This document shows, one piece after another, positions 1 to 12,425 of a DNA stretch of 64,000 bases. The position numbers were made by a program, and so were the translations under genes. Position 1 is the stretch's first letter. Each line of letters opens with the position of its first letter. The DNA comes from Branchiostoma floridae (lineage: Eukaryota; Chordata; Leptocardii; Amphioxiformes; Branchiostomatidae), in NCBI RefSeq assembly GCF_000003815.2, contig NC_049997.1:9447060-9511059 (forward strand), written 5' to 3'. Below the pieces are notes generated by a model that saw only the letters and a list, made by a program, of their open reading frames with translations, was not told where the DNA came from and did no database searches.

Positions 1-2286
1 GTTACGGGGAAGTCAAACACAATTTACAGAAAAAAATAATGGTCCAGATGACTAATACGTACACTGAACACCAGTCCTAATACTGTCTATTTTCAAAAGC
101 CATTCTGGTAGTATTTTGTCTTTGTTCTGTGGAGAGTTTATTCCATAGTGTTGTGTTTTGGCGATGCTAGTTTTGTTTTTAGAATGTTTAGCAAGTGACC
201 ACACCCATCGTTTGATTGATTGACAGGAATGATTGGAATGCTTACATTCACAGGCATACAAAAGAATCGGTACACGCACAGTACTGATCGATAGATAAGA
301 ATGAGGAATGCCATCGAGCATTTGTGAGTCGAGACTATGCAAATAGATCATTGTATACAGGTATTGATATATTAACTGATACAACATATTTGATGGCAAT
401 ACTCGTGAATCATTTTCGATGTGTCATGATATTGCAAGATCAGTGCCATGGTGTCAGCCTTTTTACCTTTGGTTCGCTCGCTTTGTTCCCTTTTTAGCCC
501 AGGAGTGACAGAGATAGCTAGCGTACTATTTAGCTTATGTTAGTGTTCTTTGACACAATGTCTTCAACTATAGGAATGTACAAATTATAGCCTTCAGAAT
601 ATCATATGGTACATGGATTGCTGATTGAAATTGATCATCCATTTTTTGTCGTGACTATCTATCTGACGTATTCCTCTGACAGTAGTCTAGTATACTCGGC
701 ATGAATAAAACCATGTTAAGGTTATTATAGCTGTATTTTATGCGGTGGGTACGCCTTTCTGCCTTCACAATCATCTCAGCCCTAACCACTGATGTTTGAT
801 ACAGAGCCTGCCTACAGGCATGGTGAGAGAGCTTTAATAACCGGGTACCTGATAAGACCTGAATCCACTGCTCGTGACCCATTAAGCTTCTTACAACACC
901 TTTCCCTTCTAATAATAGTTCCATCTTGGTGTATCATAGTTCACCATCTGACAGCGAAAAAAGCTAGGTCAGAACGGTAAGCATGGACAAGAACATCACC
1001 ATGCTGCTGACATTCTATTGAACACTATAAGTTATAGGGAAAATATGTTCTAATACTTCCCCTTCAAAAACCAAAATGTACGTATACTTTTGAGTACTCT
1101 TTTCGCAATCTAAGTAATATTTGACGACTGGATATTGAACATCTATCCTGAGGCGTTACCCGGGGTGATGAGAGAATGATTTAATTAAAAGAGAATTATG
1201 ATCAGTCTTGTGGGTGTAATTACGCGTGATGATCCTAGGCATCATTACACTTGGTTTTAGCAGTAATTCCTGTAGAAGCGATTTGATTGATGAAGTGTTT
1301 AGTTTTGCCCTTGAAATTGAAGCTCGATTACTCCGAAGGTATGATTTGATTTGCAGCGTCACAAAAATTAAACACATTCGAATTGACGCATGCAAAGATA
1401 CCACCTGAGTGAAATGGAAATGGGAGCATGCCTTCCTGCCATACAATCAAATGAACCTAGATATCATTCGTCCATGTCTACGTGTGTATATACTATATGA
1501 TACTTGCCCATTCATATGAACATACAAATATGTAGAATAAGCTTAAGGGTTGGGTGAAAAGGGCACCACTCAAAGTTAGAACCACAATTTCTGTTTAGAT
1601 TCATGATAGCAATTTATAGTCTTATGAGTCTCCAGGGTCAGATATACGTAGCGTAGTTTTGAGCGAACATAACACTTTCTCTCCTATCGACCTTCAACTG
1701 ACATTGAGAAATCAAGATGGAGGCCGTGACAAGGACGAATCGTGCCTGCCAATCTCAATTAAGATCTGATAGAATGGATCGTGGGGGAAGGTATCACAAC
1801 GGTATCTCCGGGATATAAAAATACCTGTTCCAGCAAAATGAACGAATAAGAAGATCGTAAAACGTAATGTTTGAAACTAAAATCGTGCAAATGCACAAAA
1901 TATTAAGACCTATTTGTGTATTTCCCGCCCAGAGAGTCAGCGTTATTTATCATTTTGCACTGAATTTCCCATTTTCACCAACCGTCAATTATTTGATTCG
2001 TAGCCTGTACCCGAAAGTTGTCAATAATCCGTGAAACCACTTTCCCCTGCCGCAGAATGTACCCAAGGTACGCTCGATAGGCTCATCGATTGGGAAATAA
2101 TGACTGAATTGATATCCAGTTTAGAGAGATGACCTAATTAGCCTCACTTCTTGTCAGCGATGATGATAATTACATGATGTATCGGCATCTAAACGACCCA
2201 TCCCCGGAGACCCGGATGTAAGTGGTGTAAGCTTGGCAAGTCGCCAGCTCCCCATCCCCACACGTCTCACTACATGCGGGTATCAC
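1..2286. other. Intergenic DNA without a recognised gene
   Basis: AT-rich sequence. The open frames on both strands are under 120 codons, lack recognisable motifs and lack convincing paired splice sites. No RNA gene or clear repeat structure was seen. Confidence 0.6.
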
Positions 2287-2625
2287 TTAAGCTAAGGGCA
2301 CAACCCGCCGTACGTGCAATTTGTCCGTACGTTTATTTTGGGAGGCCACGTCCGCCACGTATTTCTGAAAACGTGGGGAACGATTGGCAAGAGCAGGGTG
2401 GGAGTACGTCAACGCACGTCACCCGCACGGTTGAGCAAGTTGCACACAAAGTTTTGCCTGCACATGAATTTCTACGGCGTGTCTGCGTGCTCCAAAATCC
2501 GTCGGATTCCCTACGAGTTCGTACGGAGACGGTACTTACCACTTACGGATCCCAAAAGATTACCCACGTTTTGGCACGCAGACAGCACGTATTTGCACGT
2601 ACGGCGGGTTGTGCCCTTAGCTTAA
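2287..2625. mobile_element. MITE with 29-bp perfect inverted repeats and TTAA flanks
   Basis: Seen: terminal inverted repeats at 2291-2319 and 2593-2621 match over 29 bases, beginning GCTAAGGGCACAACCC. Each end is bounded outside by TTAA (2287-2290 and 2622-2625). The interior is rich in CpG and in the word ACGT, unlike the AT-rich flanks, and encodes no transposase. A TTAA target duplication is typical of piggyBac and Kolobok DNA transposons, so this is probably a non-autonomous relative of one of them. TTAA could instead be part of the inverted repeat. The open frames of about 100 codons inside it follow from its composition and are not genes. Confidence 0.8.
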
Positions 2626-4839
2626 CGCAGTGTACGAAACGACATATACGGTAACACGACTCAATTGATTTCCTGTAGGAGACTAAGGGGAACAAATGTC
2701 GACTGACGTTTTAAGTACAGCAGCTGACACAACTGTGTACCGTAAAGTTAGCATTTGATGTGTGAAAATTTTGGCGCCCCAACGTTCAGTATACAACTCC
2801 TGAGATATGACCGGAAGAAATTGCGTGCTTCTACAGAAATTGCGTGTCTAACGTACGGACAAGAGTTCTGCACATAAGTAAAGGGTGGTTAGATATAGTG
2901 TATAGGTATTCAGCACAGCTGACTAAAGCTAGAACGGGGATCTTTGAAGCATAAATGATTAAAACATTTGGGATTGCGACAATTTCATACCTGCTTATGG
3001 ACACTTAGCTCAATCGTTGCTGCTTCTAAGCTGAGCATCAATGCAAAACAGCGTTTTGTTCCTTTTTGCCGTTGTGGGTTTGTTTTTGAGATATTTTGTG
3101 ATAGTTTCCTGTCTTTGTCGTAACGTATTAACAGCTTGTAGTTACATTAAATCCATAGTGCACATATTTCTATTAATTACGTTTTTATTCTATTTTTAGG
3201 TATTTATCTGACTGTTGTTATCATATCTAGTAATAAAGAGTCCATCATTGCGTGCGGCAGATCATTCATTCTTTTTGGTATCTTTAAGCATCTTTTCTCA
3301 CAAATCTTCCACATGAGCCACAGGTACTCTGTCACAAAAATAAAGTGCAGTGAAATCACGAGTACAGCATCTGTGATTGCCTTGCTGTCAGTGATTCATT
3401 GATTGGATTAAAGGCACTTCCCCTGGATTTGGCCAGGACTTGTGAAAAAGGCCTGTCGAGGGTCTGGATTACGAGATTCGGGCGGAATTGCCTCTAGTCA
3501 GAAATTGATAAACTGTTTGGAACCACACGGGTGATTTTCAGCCTGTTGAATAACGTAATAAAAGCGAATGACCAATGGCGGGGGTATACTGATAGCGAAT
3601 GAAAATGTATTGAGGTTTCCGTTAGGGTTTTAATATTGCTTCCGCAGTCATTCATTTTGTACTGCTCCATACAAACATAGAAGTTGCCTAGTAGATGTAT
3701 TGCCTGAGAAGTATCTCTTATATAATCAGTTACTAGCCGGACCAGTTTGCAGAACACGAACAAGTGATGAGAATTAGACATTTAGACTATCACAACTAAT
3801 ACAAGAGTTCGAAGATTTCACGACTCTGTGAAATGTTTTAAGTTTCTCGTATATCTTTTTAATTACAGTTACTTTATCATGTAATGTAGGCTTTGATTGA
3901 TATACGTGTGCCCATTTGATCAATTCCTGACAGTCTACAGCAAAGGTGACTAACAAGTAACATGTGGAAGACATACAACTGCGAAAACATACGACAAACA
4001 AACAGACCAACAGTTTCCTCCCCGTGAATTAGTAGCCTCTTCCGTTGACCCCATGACCTGGACTGTCATGTCTGATTAACGACGTGTTCTTTCGCCTATG
4101 ACCTCTACTTCCTAACACTCCAAGATGTCTGGAATTTGCTGCCATCTTTTCACTCACTTCCTGGCACTCCACCGACAGTGTATTCAAATACCTACATTCA
4201 CACCAACATAAAAAAGCAGCCAAAACCAGTGTAAAATACAGTGTAAAAAAGTTAAAGTCCCGCCACAAAGTAAAGAGTGACTTTCGCGCTGTGTCCTTGA
4301 AATGTTTACCCTGAGCGATGTTTTTTTAGAAACAGCTCTTCCCTCCAGACGGTGCTTTTATGCTGTCATATAAGGGATTTGCAGTGACGACGGTTGATGA
4401 ATTATTCTGTACACCCTTTTCCCAAGAGATAATGGTGACAAAAGCTGCACTTTCTCAAAGGCAATTCGGTGCATCTTCAACGGCTCCCTTGTGACAGTGG
4501 GATCAAGTTGTACATTGCCTCAATCTGCGACATCAGGCAATTAGTTGCAATGGGACAGCGCTGCATTGGGTGTCAATAGCTGGTTAATGGCAAAGGCTGC
4601 TGAAACGATCAGGTTCTAAGATTTGAGGCAACACTTTTGTTTCTTGTAATGGAGAAAGGCTTTTCTAAAGGGGAAAGGGTCCATTGTTTTTGTATGGACC
4701 TAGTGTAGGTAATATCCAGCAGTATTCGGCGACAGCGTCAATCTTCATATCTGTAAGGTGCACCAATAAATGCCACGGCTACGGCTGAATGAATCTCCAT
4801 ATGCCACTAAAAACAGCACCAGGTATTGCTGGGCATCCA
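2626..4839. other. Intergenic DNA without a recognised gene
   Basis: No exon, RNA gene or clear repeat was recognised. Open frames are short and on both strands, with no domain-like sequence. Confidence 0.55.
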
Positions 4840-5110
4840 GGCTTCCAACCTTCTATGTGGACAGCGCAAAGCATGTGAGAAATTCCTATCGGGATATATT
4901 CATTGCAAAAATTGATGTGCACAGTGAAGACATCTCTGAATCACAAATGTAGAGACATCTGCTTTAAAAAACTTCGCATCTAGATTTCCAGCCTTCTATG
5001 TAGACAGTGGAAAGCATTCCAGAAACACTTATGGGGATATATCCATTGCAAACATTGATGTGCCCAGCGAAGCCGTGAAATGCCAAAATGTAGAGACTTC
5101 TGTCATAAAA
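4840..5110 (+). repeat. Two-copy direct repeat, period about 143 bp
   Basis: Two similar units run from about 4840 to 4977 and from about 4983 to 5110. The shared word TTCTATGT starts at 4851 and 4994. Both units read in the plus strand as FYVDS(A/G)KH..RN(S/T)Y(R/G)DI(F/S)IA(K/N)IDV(H/P)SE with no stop for 26 codons. The first unit then hits TAG, while the second stays open to 5257. Differences include many non-synonymous changes, so coding selection is not evident. It may be a duplicated relic exon or simply a tandem duplication; no protein family is recognised. Confidence 0.65.
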
Positions 5111-6723
5111 AGTCGAATTACATCCCTGACAGCAAAGGACAAACCCCGTTGCGGACAAATGTTACGCCATCGCAGCCTACGGCAAGAACCATATCTAACA
5201 AAGATCTGCAGCTTCAAACGAATCTCGACTATCACGACTCTGTTGTACTTTATATAGTCGGAACATTCCCAGGCAACGCAAGGCAAGATAAATAAGACGC
5301 GTATGGCTATACGCAATGCGTTTTCTGTGATTTTTTGACTCATCTTCTATGTGCTGATGGGCTGCCCTTCCATGCCTGTACACATCAGCAACTGATACGA
5401 TCTGACGGCCTCCGAGTGGCAGGAGTGATGGCGGTCATGGACAGCTACGGGCACATTAGGTGCTGTTATTACATGGTGCCAGGCAGGCAGCACTACATGT
5501 TATTACAAGGCGGTGTGCCTCCTAAAATGGCTAATGTCACCGCCTCTGCAGGTGAACAGAATTGACACTGACAATGAGCACCTATTTCAGGTTTCATAAT
5601 GAATATGAAGGCTAAAAAATTAACATGTGTATTTCTTTTAAAGAAGCGAGGCACTAATACAAACCTATCAGTAAATAGACAGGTACCTTTTGGGCCAAAC
5701 ACTTTTATTTTGGTGAAGACAGGACGTTCCTCTTAGCACTGTAGATTGTACAATTGCATCAACTTCCATGAACAAAATTGAAAGACAGCACATAGACAGA
5801 TTACTGTTGTTTGTCACAAGTCAATATTCCACTCTGAAATGTCCTCTTCGCAATCTCTATAGTTTTTACAGAATTAACATATTGAGTTAGAAAAGTAAAC
5901 TTTAATGAAAAATGTCTTTCTGGGGGCCATGGAAACGCCAGAGCAGGTAGATGTATTCAGATCAGCTCACATCATACATCATACCCAGCATGTGACGATC
6001 CTTTCAGATCCATGGCTTTAGGGCAAATTCTGCGCTCTTCATTTTCCTTTCATTATAGGAGGTCTGATTGAAGATGAAGGATTGTCAATATCAACTCTAG
6101 AGAACATGATAGAAATATTCTGTAGGTAACCATGAATCCTTTACACATACAACTGTTGTATGTTGCAACGACGACATGCTATTTATTTTCTATATACAAA
6201 GGAGCTGGGCAACTCACACATGTTTATGTGTTTATGAAATAATAAATCTTTTTAAAAAATCAACTCCAGATGTGGTAGCCTTGTTGTCTTCGCTGATGGT
6301 CAGAATGTATATTCCAACTGTAATGCTAGGAATATAAAGCTAACAATACTCGCATTTCATAGTATTTGTAGCTGGTATCTGATGAGAGATGATGATATCA
6401 ATAAGAAATATGCCTGCCATATACATGTGCCTGCCGTATATGGTTAGATATAGACATAACCCAGCACAATCCATGAGATATCTCGTATGTGTCTCCAGGG
6501 AACACCAATCACTCCCAGAGGAGCTCGAACGAGTCCCAGAAGATTTCTGACATTTATATCTCATATAATCCCATGCAATATATTTGTAGATCATATATTG
6601 GCCATATATCATACACATACCATTATACGGAGACCAATATATTTTATACCTAAAATATACACATCATAATCCTGCATTGCATAATCCTATTAATTAATCA
6701 AAGTCAACGATATTACTCATAGC
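5111..6723. other. Intergenic DNA without a recognised gene
   Basis: Nothing recognisable apart from AT-rich sequence with several AATAAA-like words around 6240. There are no strong exon candidates. Confidence 0.5.
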
Positions 6724-7190
6724 CGTGGAAAGCTTTCGACCACCCGCATACTTACTTTTCCGTTATAACCACATTTGACGTGGATGAAACCATCCGTAAA
6801 TGTTTTGTCATTGCGACACACACTCCGTTGGGATCGCCAACTCTCTTAATGGAGTAGAATGTAGCCTCAATAGAACATTTGCTTTAGATTCAACATGTAT
6901 GATGTCTGCTCTGTTCATCAACATTAAGATACTTAGCACTCCCAAACATCCACTCATCTGGGTGGAAAGCTTCAGGCTACCCGCATACCTAATTTTCTTT
7001 CTAAAACCACCATAGAAATGGATACAATTATCCATAAATGTGTTGTCATTGCGATTCACACTTCGGTGAGATCACCAACTCATCTAATGGAGGAGAGTGT
7101 AGTGTCAATAAAAGATATGCTTTAGATGCTACCTGTATGATATTTGCACTTTTTATCAACATTAAGATGTATAGCACTCCCAAACATCAG
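6724..7190. repeat. Two-copy tandem repeat, period about 237 bp
   Basis: Unit 1 (about 6724-6960) and unit 2 (about 6961-7190) share several blocks in the same order: GTGGAAAGCTT, a 'cccgcatac' block, TTGTCATTGCGA, a 'cattaagat' block and CACTCCCAAACATC. Divergence is moderate with small indels. No coding potential was identified. Confidence 0.75.
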
Positions 7191-7493
7191 TGGAGCAACA
7201 AAATCAAAACAAAATTGATCCAAGCAACCATCTAGCACACCTACCAACCACTTTGGTTAAAAGCTTGTTGGAGGCCTTGGAGGTTTTGAGGGCATCGAAA
7301 CTCCATTAGCACTTGACAAGGCTTGAAAAGGCTTACGTGGTTTTTGCCTGGAGCTGTAGCCTACATGATAACGAGTCAGCACCTCTCTGGGGATTCCAGC
7401 AAATAAACAACACTCCATACGGGATGCCCATGTTTTATTTATGGAGACGGAAGAGAAAGCTTCTGTTGCTGGCCCAGGGTGGTTCTTATGCCT

Positions 7494-7850
7494 ACATGTA
7501 CCTGTCCCGACAGCTTACACCAACATGCACAGCAAACCTTAGGTATTATATCTTAATCGAAGTAAAGGACTTCAGGAAAGAAAGTGGACCAATACAAACT
7601 TCGCATCTTAAAAAGATGACCTACTAGTATTGCAAAGGGAGACTAGTCTACAAAATCTTAATATTGCGGTTCATGTACATATCGCGACAGCTTGTACCAA
7701 AACACGCACAGCAAACCTTAGGTATTATATCTTAATCGAAGTAAAGGACTTCAGGAAGGAAACTGGACCAATTTAACTTTGCATCTTTAAAAGATGACCT
7801 ACTAGTATTGCAAATGGAGATCGTAGTCGACAATATCTCAGTATTACGGT
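7494..7850. repeat. Two-copy tandem repeat, period about 182 bp
   Basis: Units at about 7494-7673 and 7674-7850 share long stretches, for example the blocks around GCACAGCAAACCTTAGG, TCGAAGTAAAGGACTTCAGG and GACCTACTAGTATTGCAAA. Identity is high with a few indels, so the duplication is younger than the neighbouring 6724-7190 pair. It has no recognised coding content. Confidence 0.8.
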
Positions 7851-9726
7851 GAAACCTGGAGGAATCCATCTTGTTCATGGACGTAGAATTGCAATGCAAA
7901 CCTTACATCAATTTAAGCCAGATTTGTCAACATACGCTCAGATATTACTTCGTCGCCACGGCATCATTTCTGATTATATACCAAGCCTTCTCTGACATTT
8001 AGCTCGGCGTATCTGTCTCCTCTCCACGGGTACGCAGCCTTGTTAAAACCCCCACCTCGCGCATTGCTGGAGACGCGCTCAGGCATTGCTCCCGGACTAG
8101 CAGGTAATATTCGTCAAGCTTCAGACAGGCTGCCGAGTGGTGAAGCGACAGATGATGGACAGCTGATTACAGGAAAGGATTTTGTACTTGTATCTTCATT
8201 AGTTGTTTTGCGCATGGGACTAAGGTGCGTTATCAGAGATTTACACTTTGTATCTCATCCTACACTTCCTCGTCGAGCAAATGTCTTATCGTATCAAAGG
8301 GAAAAGAAATAGAGCAGGACAGAATCGTATTTGAATGTCATAACAGAAAGAATGGAATATATGTCTGCATACACTCCAACTACGCACAGCTAGACAATGC
8401 TTTTCAGTTGATATGTCGCATAAAATGTTAAGAAAATGTATGCCTTTAACGCACCCATTCGACAAACAGATCAGTACGATAAAGGTTAAAAATGCTGATA
8501 CAGGGCGTGATTCCTTGCTCTGCAGATCTCCGCCTTGTACTACGTTGTTTTCGACATGAAAATACCTCACCAAGCAATAAAGAGTAGTTATCAATAACAG
8601 GCTTACCGTACAATTATCTTCTCTTCTGCCTAGAGCCTTGCTATCTCATTCCTCCAGCCGTGCAGACCCCAGACACGGGATATTTAAATCCCAGCGCGCT
8701 GTGCAGTTTGCGCACACTGGCAGTACGGGCGAAAACGCTGGAGCGCTAGGCCTCTACAGGCAGGTAAGGGAGGAGCTGTGTGTTCCGGGAAAAGCCCATA
8801 TTAGGACATAGGTTATACCATCTTTGAAAAAAATGGAAGCGTACCTTAAAAGCGCGCGCGTACAGCAAGAGTTGAAAGCAAATACAAAAGAGTATAGAGG
8901 CCTGTCCTTGGTGCTGAAATAAGTCTCTACTGGTGATGCTTTTCAGATACAACCCTATTTACAACCCATTACAAAAATGTCGGCATTTTTGTTATATCTC
9001 TCTGCCCTTGGTACTCCCTTACGGAAATGCAGAAATGTATTATTGAGTTGTATCGTTGTTCTTCTTTGTATTTCCTATTGTTGTTTCCAATTTTGTACCT
9101 TCATCACCATCTGGTTGAGAAACGGTTTCATGTGAGCTTCCCTTAGAGAATGTGATTAAACGGAAATCACCAACAGTGAAATTGTAATTGCAGCTTATTT
9201 ATCATGTTCATAATAAGACAAATGAATGCAGCTGCAGGAATACTACCCGGAGCCCTATGAAAATAATTATTTGGGCTAAAATAGGCGCCAAGTAGTGTTT
9301 AAGTGATTACAACATGGCTTGCCGGATGCTACAGCTGTTAGACTCCGCAGCACAAAGTAAAGAACATACCTTATCTAGAGTCTACAGAATGCTGCACGTC
9401 CAATTATATATTTTACTGTGGTGTAACTATCATCAAGAAGCTTTGTGGAGTAAGGTTAGGGCTGTGAAACCAACGACACAGCGTTCTTTTCTTGCGAAGA
9501 CAAATTCTTCCAAAATTGGCATTTCTTCTCCTCCTCTTGAGAGTTTCAATGTGTCTATTGGCTAATATCATTTTCTTACAAACACAAGCGAAAAGCTATG
9601 ATGTATCTCGTGTAAAAATAGAAGTGTCAGCCACAGTTTTCCTTGAAGAATATAGGAATATATCGACTGAGGCACGTTGTACGTGGGAGGCTACATGGAC
9701 TGTACATAGGGCCCTAGACGACAGTA
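7851..9726. other. Intergenic DNA without a recognised gene
   Basis: No gene recognised. A CpG-richer patch at about 8640-8760 contains ATATTTAAAT, but no exon follows it in either direction. Confidence 0.5.
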
Positions 9727-9978
9727 AAGGTGGACTCTCACTGCACTTGGCGCACCGGTGTGCGCATGGCACTGCTGGGTTCGTAGATGACTCAACGAAT
9801 TTCAGAGATAAAGAACGAATTTTCTTCCGTTTTGTGTATTTTTTGTCTTCTATGTCATACCTTTACAAATTACGCAATATCTAAATTATTAAAAATCACG
9901 AAAATAACAAAACAGTGCCGAAGTAAACGAGCCCAGCAGTGCCGCACAGGTGCCGCAAGTGCAGTGAGAGTCCACCTT
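9727..9978. mobile_element. MITE with long imperfect inverted repeats
   Basis: The outer 23 bases (9727-9749) are the exact reverse complement of 9956-9978, beginning AAGGTGGACTCTCACTGCAC. The similarity continues inward for about 60 bases with small indels (the GCACTGCTGGG blocks). No transposase is encoded and no clear target duplication was found. An open frame of 130 codons (9492-9884) runs into the left arm; this argues against that frame being a gene. Confidence 0.75.
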
Positions 9979-11527
9979 AAGAGACTTGAAATATGGGAGA
10001 GTTACAGTGCCCTGCAGGTGATATAGTTATTGAATCCGCCCTGCCGCCTACCTGGGTATTTGCCAGACGTTCAGAATAGGATCTGCACATAGCTACATGA
10101 ATCTCCTACTGGAACTATAAATCTTAACATGTCACACGCTTCAGGTTTGGCTCTCTCTGATCTGAGAAACCTGCTAATAAAATCACACATAAAACACGTT
10201 TGTGACGCTCATATATATGAGGAGTATGCGTAGGCTACAGATCAAGAGAACCAATGTACTATACTGCACTTGTCAATGTGTAGAAGTAACAAGCCTTCAA
10301 AGGATTAAATATATATCATACATACATATACGCAGAAATTGGCAACCTGTTAGTGGAAACCTTAAAGTTGAAGATGCCATAAAAAATATTAGGTCTAGTA
10401 GAAGTAGAAAATCTCGCACACACTTCAAGATTTAGATAAGTTCACTTGAGAGACATAAATAGATGGTTGTTATCAAGGAAGTCGTTTGTTTATAAAATCC
10501 CTGCGATATTTCATGGTGCTCCGTTATAGCTAAACCGACTGTCAGATAAAACTCTTGCCCAGATAAAGCGTTTCTTTACGAAGGAGTCCTTACCTGACCC
10601 CTGTTCACGGCGCCCATTCGCCACGCTCCATGCACTTCCCAATGCGATCCTCGCTACTTTCTCTGCTTTCTTTGCTGGCTTGTCATGACTAGACTTATCT
10701 CGTTTTCCATATTGAAGAGCCAGTCTTCGAGTTAATCCCCAAAAGACGCATGGAAGACAGTAGCTTCTTCTTCCAATGATACGGCGCGGTCGCCCGCAGA
10801 CACGCACTGGGGAATCTATCTTTATTTACCGATGCAACCTTTATTTTACGAAGCAACGGATCAATGTGACGTCCCGTAGTCTTTTTACAGGATTAATCCG
10901 GCGGAACTCGGAAGAAAATGCACTTACTGTGTCTTTACGTTGTGATGTATGCTATTGAAGTACTTAGTTACTAGTATTGCCAACGGAAGAAAGCTACCCT
11001 AGGGTAGCGAGTGTAAGGAGCCCCGATATAAATAGGATGGTACCCAGGGTAAAGAAAGCTATGGCCACGGGAAATTGCTTTCAAATGCCACTTTACGGCT
11101 GTAAGAAATAGACTGGCTCTGCAATGTCTACCCCCATCAAAGTCAGTTGGTTCTTGTTACGTTATCTTTTGCTGCGATGTCAAAGGTCAGTGAAGACCCC
11201 TTGGTGTGACGCTGGGCTACTTGCACGCAACCCAACAGTAAAGCTAGCTCTACATTTCTCCAAAAACATGGTAAGCTGGGTAACTGCAGGCCCAAATGGT
11301 AGGGCCCTGTGATAGAGAAATATGTGAGATGATGAAGTTTGACAGCCCTAAAACAAATAAAAAGGTTAAAAGTATGTGGCATTCAACCAAACCTAATAAC
11401 ATAATGAGATTTTTGGCCGATATTTTTTTTGGAGGGGGGGGCGGTGGCATCAAGCCAGAACAAATACAATATGTTAAAAATGTGATATGCTTTTCATGCT
11501 TTTTTCTCGAAACTGGCTCTTTGATCT

Positions 11528-11614
11528 TCGTATCTTCTTCTTTCATGATGACGATTCCACGAATGCAAAGTGGAAGAAAGAAGGAATCTAAAGGAATGAA
11601 AGAAGAAGATACGA
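11528..11614. repeat. Inverted repeat with 19-bp perfect arms
   Basis: The arm at 11528-11546 (TCGTATCTTCTTCTTTCAT) pairs perfectly with 11596-11614. A smaller TTCCAC/GTGGAA stem lies inside the loop. It is probably a foldback repeat; nothing specifically supports a structured RNA gene. Confidence 0.7.
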
Positions 11615-12411
11615 AAATCATTTGAATAATGGTCCGGGACTGAGTGACATTCAAGCCGATATTTTTCATTTAATACCAACATCGTCTGACAGTAAGCAAA
11701 CATTGCCGGTATCATCAATCATTTGAAAGAACATTCTAGTGAAAAGAAAATTGCGACATCGGCTCTTTTTAAAGTCCTCTCACAGGAAGCCATCATCGGC
11801 AACCACATTATTGTGAAAAGCGCATGATTCTTACAGATTGAAAAGGAACCTGGAAATCAGTCACCACTGAAATGTTATCACCTCAAGATGGATGGCATTG
11901 ATGACTCAGGTTTGACTTGAATGGCAGGCTTTTTCAGAGATTGCTTTGTAGTATTATCTTACAGCTATAGACTGCTGGCGTAGATACCTAGAGCACGCCA
12001 ACTGGCAATGCGATAGAGATACCGTTCAGTGTAGCGCTGCTAATATTGCAATGGTGTATAAAGAGAGTAAAACTTCCAACGTTATCTTTATAACGTGGAC
12101 AAGAATAGTAAATCTAAACCTATAATGAATATATAGTATAGCTCAGTGGCCTAGTACAAATGTTAAAAGTCAAAAGGCAGTTCAACATTTTCTCAGTAGC
12201 CTATAAAAAAAGCCGCCTGCGTTGCGCATCAGCAAGAAGATTATTCAAGATACGTGGAGTACACAAGGTCACTGTCAATGGCCCCCAGTTTATCGGCGAT
12301 CTTGACCTTGGACGTGGGAAGTTGCAAATAACGAACTTGTACTTGACCCTTGACACATCCTTGAACCCACCGTGGAGGTTTGTAAAGAAGGCCAGCCGGG
12401 TAGATCCGGTT

Positions 12412-12425
12412 GGGGGGGGGGGGGG
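12412..12425 (+). repeat. Run of 14 G
   Basis: Uninterrupted G homopolymer in otherwise AT-rich DNA. Its length is likely polymorphic or uncertain in the assembly. Confidence 0.9.

Noticed and set aside
2274-2654. Three overlapping frames of 69-126 codons
   Set aside because: They are contained in a CpG-rich non-autonomous transposon; the frames reflect composition.
8640-8760. CpG-richer patch with TATTTAAAT resembling a promoter
   Set aside because: No exon or transcript evidence follows on either strand.
9492-9884. 130-codon plus-strand frame with a hydrophobic N terminus resembling a signal peptide
   Set aside because: Its second half is the left arm of an inverted-repeat element and no family is recognised; a chance frame is more likely.
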